Source: Boswellia sacra (taxonomy: Eukaryota > Streptophyta > Magnoliopsida > Sapindales > Burseraceae). From it: DNA of 64,000 nucleotides. The stretch lies in contig SNVD02013683.1 in assembly GCA_013180625.2 (NCBI GenBank), positions 434,001-498,000 of the forward strand. Direction: 5' to 3'. Shown in pieces: positions 26,701-42,218 of this stretch. The notes under the pieces were generated by a model, which saw only the letters and a list, made by a program, of their open reading frames with translations, was not told where the DNA came from and ran no database searches. Position 1 is the first letter of the stretch. Every line of letters starts with the position of its first letter. Both the position numbers and the translations under genes were made by a program.

Positions 26701-29700
26701 CATCAGTCCTCAGTATCCTCAGGTGGGGGTAAAACTATAAATTTGCCTCTTCACAAATGTAGGCTTCTGGTCTCAAGGGAGTGAACACTTTAAAATTAAA
26801 CTGAACCAGCACAGGAAGCTCAAATATACTACATAAGCAGAAGAAAAATACAGAAAAGGGAACTGTCAAAGAATCACACTGTAAAAATGAAAGATGAGAT
26901 GAAAAATACCTCATGTGCACTCATCTGGAACCCCCGTTTCTTTTGTTGATGGGGATGGGCAGTGGAGTTTGTCAACGCAGAATCTGTGGTTTTAGTACTA
27001 GGCACATCATCCTTTACAATTCCAGTAGCATCTACACCATTCATACCAGGAACTGACTTGTCAAACAGAGAAGTTAACTTAGTTGGACCATTTTCTTCAA
27101 CCTTGTCTCGCTTTTGAGATGTAGAATCTCTCGCGTCAGGCAATAAGGTGGCAGCAGAACCATCCAACCTATTATTATCTTGAGTATTCTCCAGAAAAAT
27201 TGATGAATCAACATTCTCTAGGCTTTTAAGAGCTGGCCCACGTAGCATTGATGGTGACAACTTTGTAGGTGACCTCTCCCTTGAAGAAACCAACTTATCA
27301 AGTTGCTGCAGTATTTTGGAAGCCATCTCACTGGACTTGGAGGGAACAGGGGTAAAACTTGCACTAGGAATACTGTTATCCCCATTTTCTACCGACATTT
27401 TTGTAAAACTATGCTTCTTTCCACCAGATAACTGTGGTTTCTGCATAGAGGACGATGGGTGTTGAACAGAGTCAGAAACACCACTTCCACGTATAGAGAG
27501 AGGGCTTCCAGAAGGCACCAAGCTCAAATTTTTCGAAGCTAGAAAATTAGGTTTCTGACGAATTCTACGTATAGGACCAACAGAGCCGATATCACTCTCT
27601 AGGACTGAACTCCTCCGCTTTAAAGTCTGCAAAATAAACAAACACATTTTAGAATGTTTAAAATTTACTCCAAACCCAGAACACAATTTTAATTATTTCC
27701 AGTACTTGTACCCCTTGTTTGGGTTCCCCAAGTCTGTTTTTCTCCCAGGTGCTCTGAGATGAAGATGATGGTCCAGCAAAAGAATCAACTGCAAGTCCAG
27801 CAACCTAAAACATAGGCAGTAGTCAAGATAGTTGAAATCATAAATGAAAATTCTACACATTTTTTGCAGCACACAAACCTTGACGGCAGCAGTTGAATGA
27901 ACTCTGGAATATGGTGTTCGTGCCATACTGTATATAGCAGATCTGCCTCTAGATCTGGGAGTCACAAAACCATTTTCAGGAATTCCAACATGACCAGACA
28001 ATCTTGGGACAAGTGACATAATGGGTGCTGCAGAAGGAAATGGCTGGTTACTTGGTCCGGTCAACTCTTCCCTTAATGCCTGAGTGTGCACACCTAGCAT
28101 TGGCGGGGATACTTTAGACGGCCTACTTCCCATGTAAGCTTTTGCAAGCTCTGCAGGTGAGGCAACATCCTCATCAAGGACCTACAGACATTTTAGCCAT
28201 CAAATTGTGAAAACTGTTGCCATAGTAATCATACAGTTGACACCCATATGTAGATGCATACTCGTATGCACAAGCATATACATAAAAGAGGGATCATCAC
28301 AGCCAAATAACACCAGTAACTAGTTAAACAAGGAGTGACTGAATATATGGACAAGGTTTTCTAACTGAACTCACAACAGGAGTCAAACTGGGTTGGCTCC
28401 CAGTTCCATTTTCTTTAACCGGAGTACTTAAAAATGCTTCATTTCTATTGTGAGATAGGACTGCTTTTGAAGGGATCACTTCAGGCCTCTTCTGCTGATC
28501 AGCAACAGGCATATCAGAGGTTCTTGAGTGCAAAAGAGCAGTCAATCGATCAATCTCAGATCTGAGGACAAAAAATTATTTTAAAAAAAAAAAGTCAAGT
28601 CAAAAAAACACATGTTAAAGATATTTCATATAAAGGTGAGGGCAGTTCCAATTTTTCTATTTAATACATCCTAAACAACTCGGAAAATGACAAATCATTC
28701 ACATATGAACATTCCAATTTTTTCTATCTAATGCATCTAAACAGCTCGGGAAATGACAAGTCATTCACATATGAACATTCCAACACCATCAAAGCACAGC
28801 AATGCATATAAATTATCCCAGGTGTAAAAGCATCAAAGGATGGGACTCGTTGCACCCCATATTGGAACTTGGAAGATTATCTTTCAATTTTTCTGTCCCT
28901 TAACTTCTTTTTTTTCTTCTTTGCTGTTTTGTGTGCATCTGAATATTGCATTAAAGAAGTTGGATTAGGGGCATCAAGACTGGAATAATAGGAAGACGGA
29001 AATACAAATATTACTGGTCAAGTAACAGCTATAAAGAGGACCAGCAGATTCATTCTCAATTTTATATCTTTTTTCATGATTAAATAAATAAGCTTTATGT
29101 AAAATTAAGCATTCACATATAAAGAAACAAAGGTAGAACCAAAAAATATAAACAATTTGATGTTTTCACATTCATCACATAAATCAGAAGAGAACTTCCA
29201 TATGAAGTCAATTTAAACTTATTCCACTTGCCTTGTAAATGTCTTCTGCTTCAAAATTTGCTCCAGTTCAGTAAGCCCTCCTTTATCAGGAACATCACTA
29301 GGACCATCATGATGATTAATGGCTCCTAGAACAGCAGGCCCATCCTTTGTGTAATATTGGCATACAACAGAGAAGACAAAAAAATAAACTAAAATTTACA
29401 GGATGAATACTACAACATGAGAAACATTCCAAATCAAAAGAAAAACTGCAAATTTCCACAAAGCATAAATAAATGAACACGATAAGTGATAACTACTCAG
29501 TACTTGCCATAAGAACACTTAGGCAATCTACTCTCATAACACTAACTTACAACAGCATATTTGGGACTTTGAGTGTGTCAATAAGGAAGTTTGCTAACAC
29601 TATTTCCAACACAAAATCTTTAAAACAATCATTAATAATAACATGAGCTTGGTGCAAGTTGAAGCTGAAAACTCAAATCTTCAATTAGATTAAATTCCTT

Positions 29701-31189
29701 TCCAATATAAGAACTTTTCAACAAGAAGAGGAGGAAGAACAGAACCAGAATAATGCCCGGAGGAAGCACTCAAACTTACTGCGGATATTACTTCATGTTG
29801 TGTTTCCTTTGGTTCACAGCTTCCCTCTGTTAAAACAATAAATCGCAAGCGAATTTAGTTATGGATTCTAAAATATTAAAAGTAGACAATAAAACCATGT
29901 AGAAAAAATGTATTTCAAGAAATTATGACTCAGATCATAATCAATTATCAACAATATAAAGAAAACAAAAAGGAAAGGAAAGGAAAGCACCGTGTTGTAC
30001 CAAATGCATCTTCTACCAAAACACATTCGAGTTACAGTCAATAAGTCAAAGTTTACTTCAATCACCTCTTACGGTTACGACTGAAATACTGGCCAAACCC
30101 AGTTGATTTGAAATTAATCAAAACGCTCTCCTCAAATTCTATTATTCATCAAAAACCTCCAATAAGTTCTGACAAAACCATTGCCTAAAGCATCACAGGA
30201 TTTGTAAGGAACCTCCCCTGCAAGAGAAGTCAGCGACTCTAAACTAGACCAATGGGTTTTATCTTCTTTTACCCAAACATTAAAATAAGTCGATAAAATT
30301 CTCCCACAAAATTAAGGGCAAGCTTCTGTAAGTTCAACAAAGTTGTGCATCTCCAAGACTCCAACCATAACTTTCATAAAATAAAGAGTAACTCGTTATC
30401 ACTACTTCACACGAGCACACCAAATGTTAACACTCTTAATATTTGGCTAGGACATTTTATACAAGACATTAGCAATTCCAAATTCCCACACTATCAAAAG
30501 TGGAAACTTAACTTTTATTGCAAGGACCATTTGAAACCTAAAACTAATTCTCTAAAATGACATAAAACGCTATTACCCGTACACTATCCATAATTAGAAG
30601 GACCTACATAAAGAATGCACATTTTCCAATTGCTCCCTCATGTTCACGAGTCCGGCAAAAGGCTGTTATTTACCACTAACTAGAAGCAGAGAACAAATAA
30701 ACCCTAATTCCCAATCGAAACATACAATATAAACCTAAAATTATCACAAACTAACTAGAAATGAAAAAAAAGTTAACAAAATCCGTTCAACCAAAAACCC
30801 TAATTGCCATATACAAAGCCAAGAAAAAACAAAAAAGGAACAAACAACGCGATTAAACTCAGCTTCCAGTACCAAAAAGGAGAAAAAAAAAGTCTCCAGT
30901 ACACATAAGCCCAACCTGGTTCAAGCGGCGGTGGCGGTGGTGGTGGTAGGCGCTTACGAAAAACAGAACCAAAGAGTCGATGAGCGCTCGAAATGATGAG
31001 TCTTTGGGCTGGATCAACCAGTTTCGATAACCAACCATTGTTGCTATTGAGATTAACATTGTTAGCGTTTCTGACCGCCGCCGCTATATTTGGGCGATCG
31101 TACGGCGTCGCATGCGTCGTCCTCCGAAATGGCCGCTTCCTGAACTTTCCTCCCGCTCCGTAGCCGCTCTCTTCTCGAGCCGTCGCCAT
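23779..31189 (-). CDS. NUP1: Nuclear pore FG nucleoporin NUP1/NUP136
   Basis: Nine exons give 1303 aa: 30916-31189, 29780-29826, 29232-29344, 28375-28561, 27879-28181, 27712-27804, 26910-27626, 25913-26457 and 23779-25411. All junctions are in frame. Intron 3 starts with GC rather than GT. The N-terminus has a basic patch (FRKRPFRR, 16-23) and a probable amphipathic helix (about 52-80, ending SAHRLFGSVFRKR), then a poly-proline stretch. The middle is Ser/Pro-rich and disordered, with RRIRQKPNFLASKN-type basic motifs. From about residue 700 to the end it is a Ser/Ala/Gly/Thr-rich field with many FG dipeptides (SIFGG, VFGSG, FQFGG), closing with a basic tail IVKLKHRSRKK. Plant NUP136 is the nuclear-basket functional counterpart of vertebrate Nup153 and yeast Nup1; it shapes the nucleus and binds importins and TREX-2. 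The length is close to Arabidopsis NUP136. Confidence 0.92.
28645..28776. repeat. Tandem duplication, 2 x 66 bp, in a NUP1 intron
   Basis: 28645-28710 and 28711-28776 are diverged copies of one unit, each ending in CATTCACATATGAAC. It lies in the intron between exons 3 and 4. Confidence 0.85.
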
Positions 31190-31247
31190 GAGAGAGAGAG
31201 AGAGAGAGAGGCCAAAAATTAGGGTTTGGGAATTTTGGGGATTTTGT

Positions 31248-31280
<33 letters not shown>

Positions 31281-31292
31281 TAATTAGGGTTT
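31190..31292 (-). promoter_or_regulatory. NUP1 leader: (CT)n tracts with two telo-boxes
   Basis: On the gene strand a (CT)11 run ends at the start codon (31190-31210), and a second CT run covers 31251-31278. Between and beyond them lie two exact AAACCCTAA telo-boxes (31219-31227 and 31284-31292). CT-rich leaders and telo-boxes are known in promoters and 5' UTRs of plant housekeeping genes, including ribosomal protein genes. The transcription start cannot be placed. Confidence 0.6.
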
Positions 31293-32668
31293 TTAATTGT
31301 ACGCAGAGAGAGAAAAGAAAAAAAATGATTAAAAAGATATTGGAAAAAATAATTCAAAAGAGAGAGTCCTACTCCAAAATAATAATCATTTCTTCTTTTT
31401 ATTATTACATAAACGATGCTAAAATGTGGAGCAGGTGTTCGTACGATCAGTGACAGGCGATTTATGACCGTTAAAATTGTCGTGATCAATCTGGACTAGG
31501 CTGGTTCGTGATTTTGTTTTCATAATGTTTAAGATTAATGGGTATTTTTAAAATTAAAAATAATGATAATAAAGTAAATTTTCTATCTCGTAAAAGTGCT
31601 TCTCTCAAAAAGTACATGTAGTTAGTTTGTATTTTAATTATTTTTTTGACGCACGATAACTATGTAGAAATTTAGAGATAATAACAAATCTTTATGAATT
31701 TATTTTATAAATATCTGATTTATAAATAATATGCATTTTAAATACTACAGTTTGATCCAAACTTTAAACGTACTAAAAATGGCGAAGATAAAAAGTGAGA
31801 ATTACGTATTCTTTTGGTGGGCTGTTGATAGATAGTAGAAACGTAAATGTGGGCATTTTGGAGTGTGGACTGGAGTGTGGCCCCATCGCAATGAGGGGAT
31901 ATGCTTAATGGATTATTCTTCTTTCTAATGGCACCGAAGTTGAAAGTTAGATTTGTACACTCGGAAAGTAGTACAAATTTTGAGGTGATCATCACTCACA
32001 AACAAATATGAGAAAACCCAAATCTAAGCGCCGACCATTTTTTCCACCGACGATTGACTTGAAGCAATTAATTTTGTTTCCCTTTTGGGTCTTTTTCAAA
32101 ATCAACTTACTTCTTATAACAAGGCCAATTTCCAATGACAAAAAGATACTAATCAAAGTAAAAGGACTACTTGGCATGATGATCGAATCTAATCGAGAGA
32201 ATTGTATTTGCCAATGCAAAATTCAAGGCTCTACCTGATAATCGTCAAACCCTTTTTTAAGCAATTGAAGAAAAGGTTCAAATCTTACCATGGCAGAAGC
32301 CCCCATAAGAGAACTATCACTGAAGTCATACAGGGCAGTAACTCGTTAAGTTTGAGAAATGAAAACCAAATCAAATATTGCACATTCATAGGACAATCAG
32401 GTGTTCATCAAATGCGGTTCAGTGATTGTAAAATCAATTAACGAACAAATTTGAGTTCTTCGGCCACAAAGAATATATGTCGACAGTCCTGACTTCGGTT
32501 TGGTAGCAAAATTCATATGAAATGAAAATTTTTTAGAGATTTGATGGGTATGATGAAAGGTCTAACTGAGCTTTCTTAGATAAGCACTTTCACTCCCTAC
32601 TATACAATCTTAATCCTCCAAAAAAGTAAACATGAAAGAAACTGAGAGCTCATCCACTGCCTACACTA
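31293..32668. other. Intergenic: NUP1 promoter side and CDPK 3' flank
   Basis: The NUP1 upstream region is followed by the probable 3' UTR of the kinase gene. Only short overlapping frames without family resemblance are seen. No repeat is evident. Confidence 0.5.
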
Positions 32669-36757
<4,089 letters not shown>

Positions 36758-36769
36758 CTAATGCTACCC

Positions 36770-36994
36770 TTAGTTCTCTCTAAACACTTCCACTACTTTC
36801 CGCATCAAGATCTCATCTCTCGGATATATTAAAACAATATATGATAGATCTAACCTTCCAAAACTTAACACAGTGTTAAAGTCAAACCCCTGATATTTTA
36901 CACTAAAAATTGCAAAAATATCAAAACTTGAATAATCTGTAGCTAACTTACAACAAAATTCATGAAATAAGTAATCTTCACCTAATGAATACAA
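36770..36994 (-). other. Possible upstream ORF in the CDPK leader
   Basis: A 74-codon ATG-initiated frame on the gene strand stops 12 bases before the kinase ATG. It shows no family resemblance. If the leader is unspliced here it would act as a uORF; if this part is a 5' UTR intron, it means nothing. Confidence 0.25.
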
Positions 36995-38440
36995 TGGTTC
37001 CTATGCTCGATAAGTTACAAATGATGATAAGAGCAATCAAATTGACTGAACAGATCAGTTCAGAAACAAGATGAATTAAACAAAATACAACAAAAACAAA
37101 GAACCAAGATAAAAGAAGACAAGTGAATTAATGATCAGTGATTGAATCTAATCATCTACCATTAGTACACAACAACAACAGCAACAACAGATACAGATTA
37201 AACCACAGTGGCTAAATTTCCTGAACCCACCAAAACCAAACAGCCATCAGATAAAAGTAAGGAAAAAGGAATTCAAAGCTGAACAAAATTGAAAAAATCA
37301 ACTTCAGACAAAAATACCCAAGTGAGTTAACATTGAGATCTTGAAAAGTTCATTTTGACTTGGTTGAAAGGTTGGGGAAGAAGTAGAAAAGAGGGGTTTT
37401 GATGGGTTTGTAGTATGTGCAAAGACATGCATAGTTTATATCTAAAAAAAATGGTGGCAGCAGGGAGTTTATCTTATGTTCAGAGAGTTGCGTTGTGTTG
37501 TGTCGTGTTTTGTTGCGTTGGATGAGAAAACGCGTTAGTTTGGTTTGGTTTATATTACAATCGGCCGGACTTCTCGGTTGATTGTAGTAATGGAAGATTT
37601 ATCTATGGGAAGACCCCACTTTTATTTTTATATATTATTTTTATATATTTTTGTGGGGTCCGTTTCTGTTCAACTTTGGCATAATAAACTACCATGTAAT
37701 GCTCAAATTCTGATCAGCCGTTGATTCTGACGATGGAGACATGCAGTGGCGATCTTCGATGGTAGGCTATAGCTATACAAGGAGCGAATTGTTAATTTAG
37801 GATAATCATCACAGTTGGAATGTAGAACATGGATCGCAGTCATTATACTGAGACCTAGCACGATAGTTTATATATACGAAAAAATTTTAAAACATCTCAA
37901 ATTTAAATATATATTACAAAAATATTATATCCTTAAAATTTGTACGTTATGGTCCGTTATAGAATATCACTATCAGATATTTTTAGATATATTTCTCAGA
38001 TCCTATCAGGTAAAATTATAACGTATAAATTTTCTTAGAGAATGATTATTTATCAAAGAATCATTCTAATTAATTTAGATTATTTTCTTAATTTTTTGTA
38101 TATATTAATAGTATGTCATAAGATGGTTTTAAATAAAATTTCTGATCACCCCCCAGTGACATAAAGAAATTCACTTTCACACTCACAAGTTGAAACAATT
38201 AATTTGCAGTTTGTGATAATCCCTCTCTCTCCCTTCCGCGGGTAAAAGTTGACGATGCCTGAACGGTTGGTGTAGGACCACTTTTGAAAGTCTCAGAGTA
38301 CAAAACCCAATAAATCCACTTTGGATTAAGCAAACAACCCAATCCCTTAACAGCCCATTGCCCTTCTCAGTAGGGAGCGTAAGACAGATTTTTCAGTTTA
38401 CTGATGCTTACACCCTCCTAGACAACTTCTAACTTGCAAG
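36995..38440. other. CDPK promoter region and AT-rich spacer
   Basis: A TATAAAC on the gene strand at 37434-37440 could be the kinase TATA box, which would mean a leader of about 650 bases with a possible intron. The rest is AT-rich DNA without a supportable gene. Confidence 0.35.
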
Positions 38441-40637
38441 GGGCGGTTTAGTAAGGTGGTAGAAATCTTGAGAGTAGAAACCAAATTATCAAGGAAATGA
38501 TTATAAGAAATATGATGTCTAAAAAAGTAATATTATTATGTTTGATTGTTTATAGAAATCTTGTTCTGATTATCATGAGAATCAAATTACTGTTTTTTTA
38601 TTGTACATAAAAATATACTAATTTTATTTAACATATGAATAAATTTTACAGTTAAATTTTTTAATATTTGAAAAATATCTATTTTATTTTTCATATTTTA
38701 ATATGTAATAAAAATATTTTTGTTATTCAAATTATTTCATATAATTAAATTCCAAACCACTGAAAAAAATTCCAAACAAAAATTCATAGACATCGAATCC
38801 CAAATAAAATTCAAAATTGTATCCAAAAATTTTGAAATAAAAAATAAATATAAAAAATTATAATTTCCAACCCAAATTTGGATGTTCGCCTCTGCCTTCC
38901 TCTCACCTCAATAACTCCCGTTTCCAATACTCCTGTTTCAATTGCACCACCAACCACGGCTAGTGCACCTTTGCCTTTCTCTCCCGCTTCAACGGCTCCA
39001 AGAAATCCATCCCCAAACTCGACCACTGCACACCACTCACACCCATCGCGGGCTCCACAAACCACCCTCTCTTTCCTCTCTTTCGTCGTCCTTTCCACCT
39101 CAACGACCACCACCTCTCCTCTCTCTCCTCTCCCTCTCCACCGCTGCTTCCTCACTCATTCTTCGACTGATTTCCTCGATTCTCCTCTTCCTCCTATCCC
39201 TCTATTCTTCCTCTGCTTCTTTGGGTTAATTTCTATGGTGATGTGTCAAATTTCCAGATTCTAGGTTGAGATTATGGTTTATGTGTTGGAAATGGGGGTG
39301 ATGATGAATCAATGATGCTATGTTTTGTTTGGTTGTTGACGAAATATGAGTGGTGGGGAACGGTGAAGTTGAAGACAAACTGGTATAGACGGGGTTTAGG
39401 TTGCCAGGGAATCCTAAAGTCAAGTGCATAAAGGGCGTGTTTGATAGAGTGTATAGGATAGTATAAAACTAAGGATTGAATAATTTTGAGTTATACCGCG
39501 TTTGGTACGTCAACTAGTGAGGGAGAGGATAGTAAAAAGATGCATAAAGACCGCATAAATACGTCCAAAATTATACCACCCCCACCCATGTGTTTAGACC
39601 GTATAACATAAATTTTGCATCTCTCTCTTCGCTCTTGCTCTCCGTCTTACTGCCTCTCAAAGAATCACCATCACTGGAAACGACTTCTTCCCAGCAAAAC
39701 AAGAGTAGGAAAAAGACTCCCAGCTACTACCTTTGACCCATGGCCTTCATTGATTCCTGTTCTGCTGGAAACAACTCCATTGTGTTTGGAAGAAAGAAAG
39801 AAATCCACACAAAAAGGAAGAAGTTTTGGCCGAAGATACGTTGGATCTCTACCCTTCAAGCTTGTTAGTAGCGAGATCTGGATGTGGGTTTGGAGTTTAC
39901 AATTTTTTTCCTTGCTGACGAGATTTGGTCTCTATTAGTGTGATGTGATTTGCAGTTCACTTCTTTAATTTGAATCTGGAATTATACAATGTGTTACCGA
40001 TTTTGTTTTGAGCATTTTAACAGAAAGTTTCCGTTTTTACGGTGTTATTGTGCAAAGCAAGTGAGGTTCTGTGTTTAATTTCGCAGGAGATGGTAACATA
40101 AGACTGTATTGGATCCTTTTTTTTTGGGGAAGACTATAGCAGAAGTGTTGAATGCACAAAACTGAGTCGGTGGTTACAGAGTTTTGAGCACCAAGTTATT
40201 AAATAATTAAAATTTTTTTATGTTCCCCCGTAAGTATGAATTTATGAATTTTATAATTAAAATTTATATTATATTATTATTAAATAATTTTTATTTTTAT
40301 AAAGAATTTAATACAATCCAATATAATCTTCTACCAAACACAATATTGGTTAGTATTTATCCAATACGGTGATAAATCAAACATAGTATAGAGTTTATCC
40401 AATTCTATGTAATATAATTCAACACAATGCTATTCAATACTATCACAATTATACAATCCTATATAGTGCATCAAACGCACCCAAAGGGATTAGGATTACC
40501 CGATCCGACAACAATCTCAATCCCACGGTAAAGTAACATTTCTGGGTTAAAATTGTCTAATATGCCTACCAAACATGGGTTAGAAATCAGATTTTCATTT
40601 TTATGTTTACAATACTGTACACCAAACACTCCCTAAG
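38441..40637. mobile_element. Possible outer TIR element containing the 39433-40482 element
   Basis: The left edge begins near GGGGCGGTTTAGTAAGG. The reverse complement of the right edge begins AGGGAGTGTTTGGTGTAC. The match is only partial, but both carry the GGG..GTTTGG pattern of plant PIF/hAT-like termini. Inside, 38878-39230 is a pyrimidine-rich, more GC-rich stretch that gives a Pro/Ser/Thr-rich frame on the plus strand; it looks more like a captured gene leader than a gene. Ends are uncertain. Confidence 0.3.
39433..40482. mobile_element. Non-autonomous TIR DNA transposon (Harbinger-like)
   Basis: The left end GGGCGTGTTTGATAGAGTGT and the reverse complement of the right end GGGTGCGTTTGATGCACTAT match, and the match continues through ATAGGAT.GTATAA (about 34 bp of TIR). 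AAA flanks both ends (39430-39432 and 40483-40485), consistent with a 3-bp target duplication. The interior (about 39615-39940) is more GC-rich and has a short frame without recognisable family. No transposase is seen, so it is non-autonomous. Placement in PIF/Harbinger rests on the terminal motif and the 3-bp duplication. Confidence 0.65.
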
Positions 40638-41088
40638 TAATGTCATTTGAAATAAAATAAATTAAAAAGTTTTAACTTATCCAAATATTTTTGTATAATT
40701 TTTCAAATATCTTTGTTCTTTTGTGAAGTGAGAAAATATTACTTTGCTATGCCCAATACTTATAATTATTATAATGATTATGGAATATAAATGAGAAGAA
40801 TCCTTTACCTTGTTGGAAAATGAAGCACAGGAGCAATAAATACTTGGCCATAGATGAATTTTCTGAGATGGTTATTTACATCACAACAATAATATGGGCC
40901 AATAGACGGGACTGACAGTCCGTGGGCAGGTCAATAGGAAGCCTGTTACACGTGTGGAAGGCATGTGAAGAGCTGAAAGTCCTACCCGGCCGTTAACCCG
41001 TTGGCGCCTTGACGAACCAAACGTTCTCATATTGTCTGTGTCTCCGTCCACCATTTTCAAACAACCAAGCTTAAAAAATCACCTTAAG

Positions 41089-41509
41089 AGCGCATTTATT
41101 TGTACTTTTTTGTTGAATAAAATAACTTTTTTAATTTTAAAAGTTTTTTAAATATTTTTTGTGTAATTTAGCTGTCATTAAAAAAACACTTTTAGTTTTA
41201 GATGGTTAAAAAAGTTGTTTTATATTAGATGAAGCCCAAAGTTGAAGCTTTTAAAAAAAGCTCTTTTTAATTTTTTTTTAAGTTTTGAAATATGAAAGAT
41301 ATTCTTATTTAATTGTATATATTTTTCTTTATTATTTCATTGTAACAAAACTCGATTTTGATATTTTAATTATAATAAGTACTTCTATATTTGTATCATC
41401 AAACAATCAATAATTTTTTAATAAAAGCTTTATTTTAAAAATTCTACTTAAAAAAAAATAATTCAATTAGCTCTATTTGTAGAAGTCGAAACAAACTGAC
41501 ATAAGTTAC
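41089..41509. mobile_element. AT-rich MITE-like element
   Basis: The left end GCGCATTTATTTGTACTTTT roughly matches the reverse complement of the right end, GTCAGTTTGTTTCGACTTCT. The interior is strongly AT-rich with poly-A/poly-T runs. The ends resemble those at 14812 and 16725. No coding remains. Confidence 0.35.
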
Positions 41510-42218
41510 CCCAAACTACTTCACAAACAATAATCAACCATTATATTTACCAACAAATAAAAACTCATTCTTTAAACCTAAATAAAATCTAATGTTACCT
41601 TCTATCAATCCCATTCAAGTCAAAATCAGTATTTTATTTAAACCCGTAAGAAAACATTGAAAACAATCAATGGATATCAAACCATCTCTTATTAGACTTG
41701 TGAAAACGAAACGTTCAAAAATGGTTTGAGAGTTATGCTTCGAGTACTTGGAAAAATGGCATTTGAGAGAGGTAGGGGGTATTTTTTTGTCTTGGGGGCC
41801 AACTTGATCATAAAAATCAAAGAAATTGGGAGACCTGATATTTTTAGACAGTCTCTTATACTAGTTATATAATACTTAGAAGAAGACTACTCTTTGAACA
41901 AATGGAAAAACATTCACTTAACCTCCAATTTATTCTGTTTCTTTTTTTTAACCCTGCGATCAGGATTAGGTTAGGTTAACCCCTCATAGATGAGACCAAA
42001 ACATTATTTCATTCTCTTTCTATAGTAGCAAGAGAGACAAAATGTTTGGTATGGACGCGTCCCTAGAGAGAAGAACCAGAAAAAAAAGGAAAATCTCATT
42101 TTGAAATTTATTTGGTCTAAGTTTTCAACTGATAAATAGAGAGGAATTAAAATAAAAGAATGAAATAAAAAAAATCAACACATGTTCGAGAAATTAAGAA
42201 AATTTTAATTCTCAAGCA

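Noticed and set aside
38878..39264. Pro/Ser/Thr-rich plus-strand frame of 128 codons
   Set aside because: Pyrimidine-rich low complexity inside a probable transposon; no conserved domain, signal or splicing partner.
39615..39938. 107-codon frame inside the 39433-40482 element
   Set aside because: No recognisable family; lies inside a non-autonomous transposon and probably reflects captured or random sequence.
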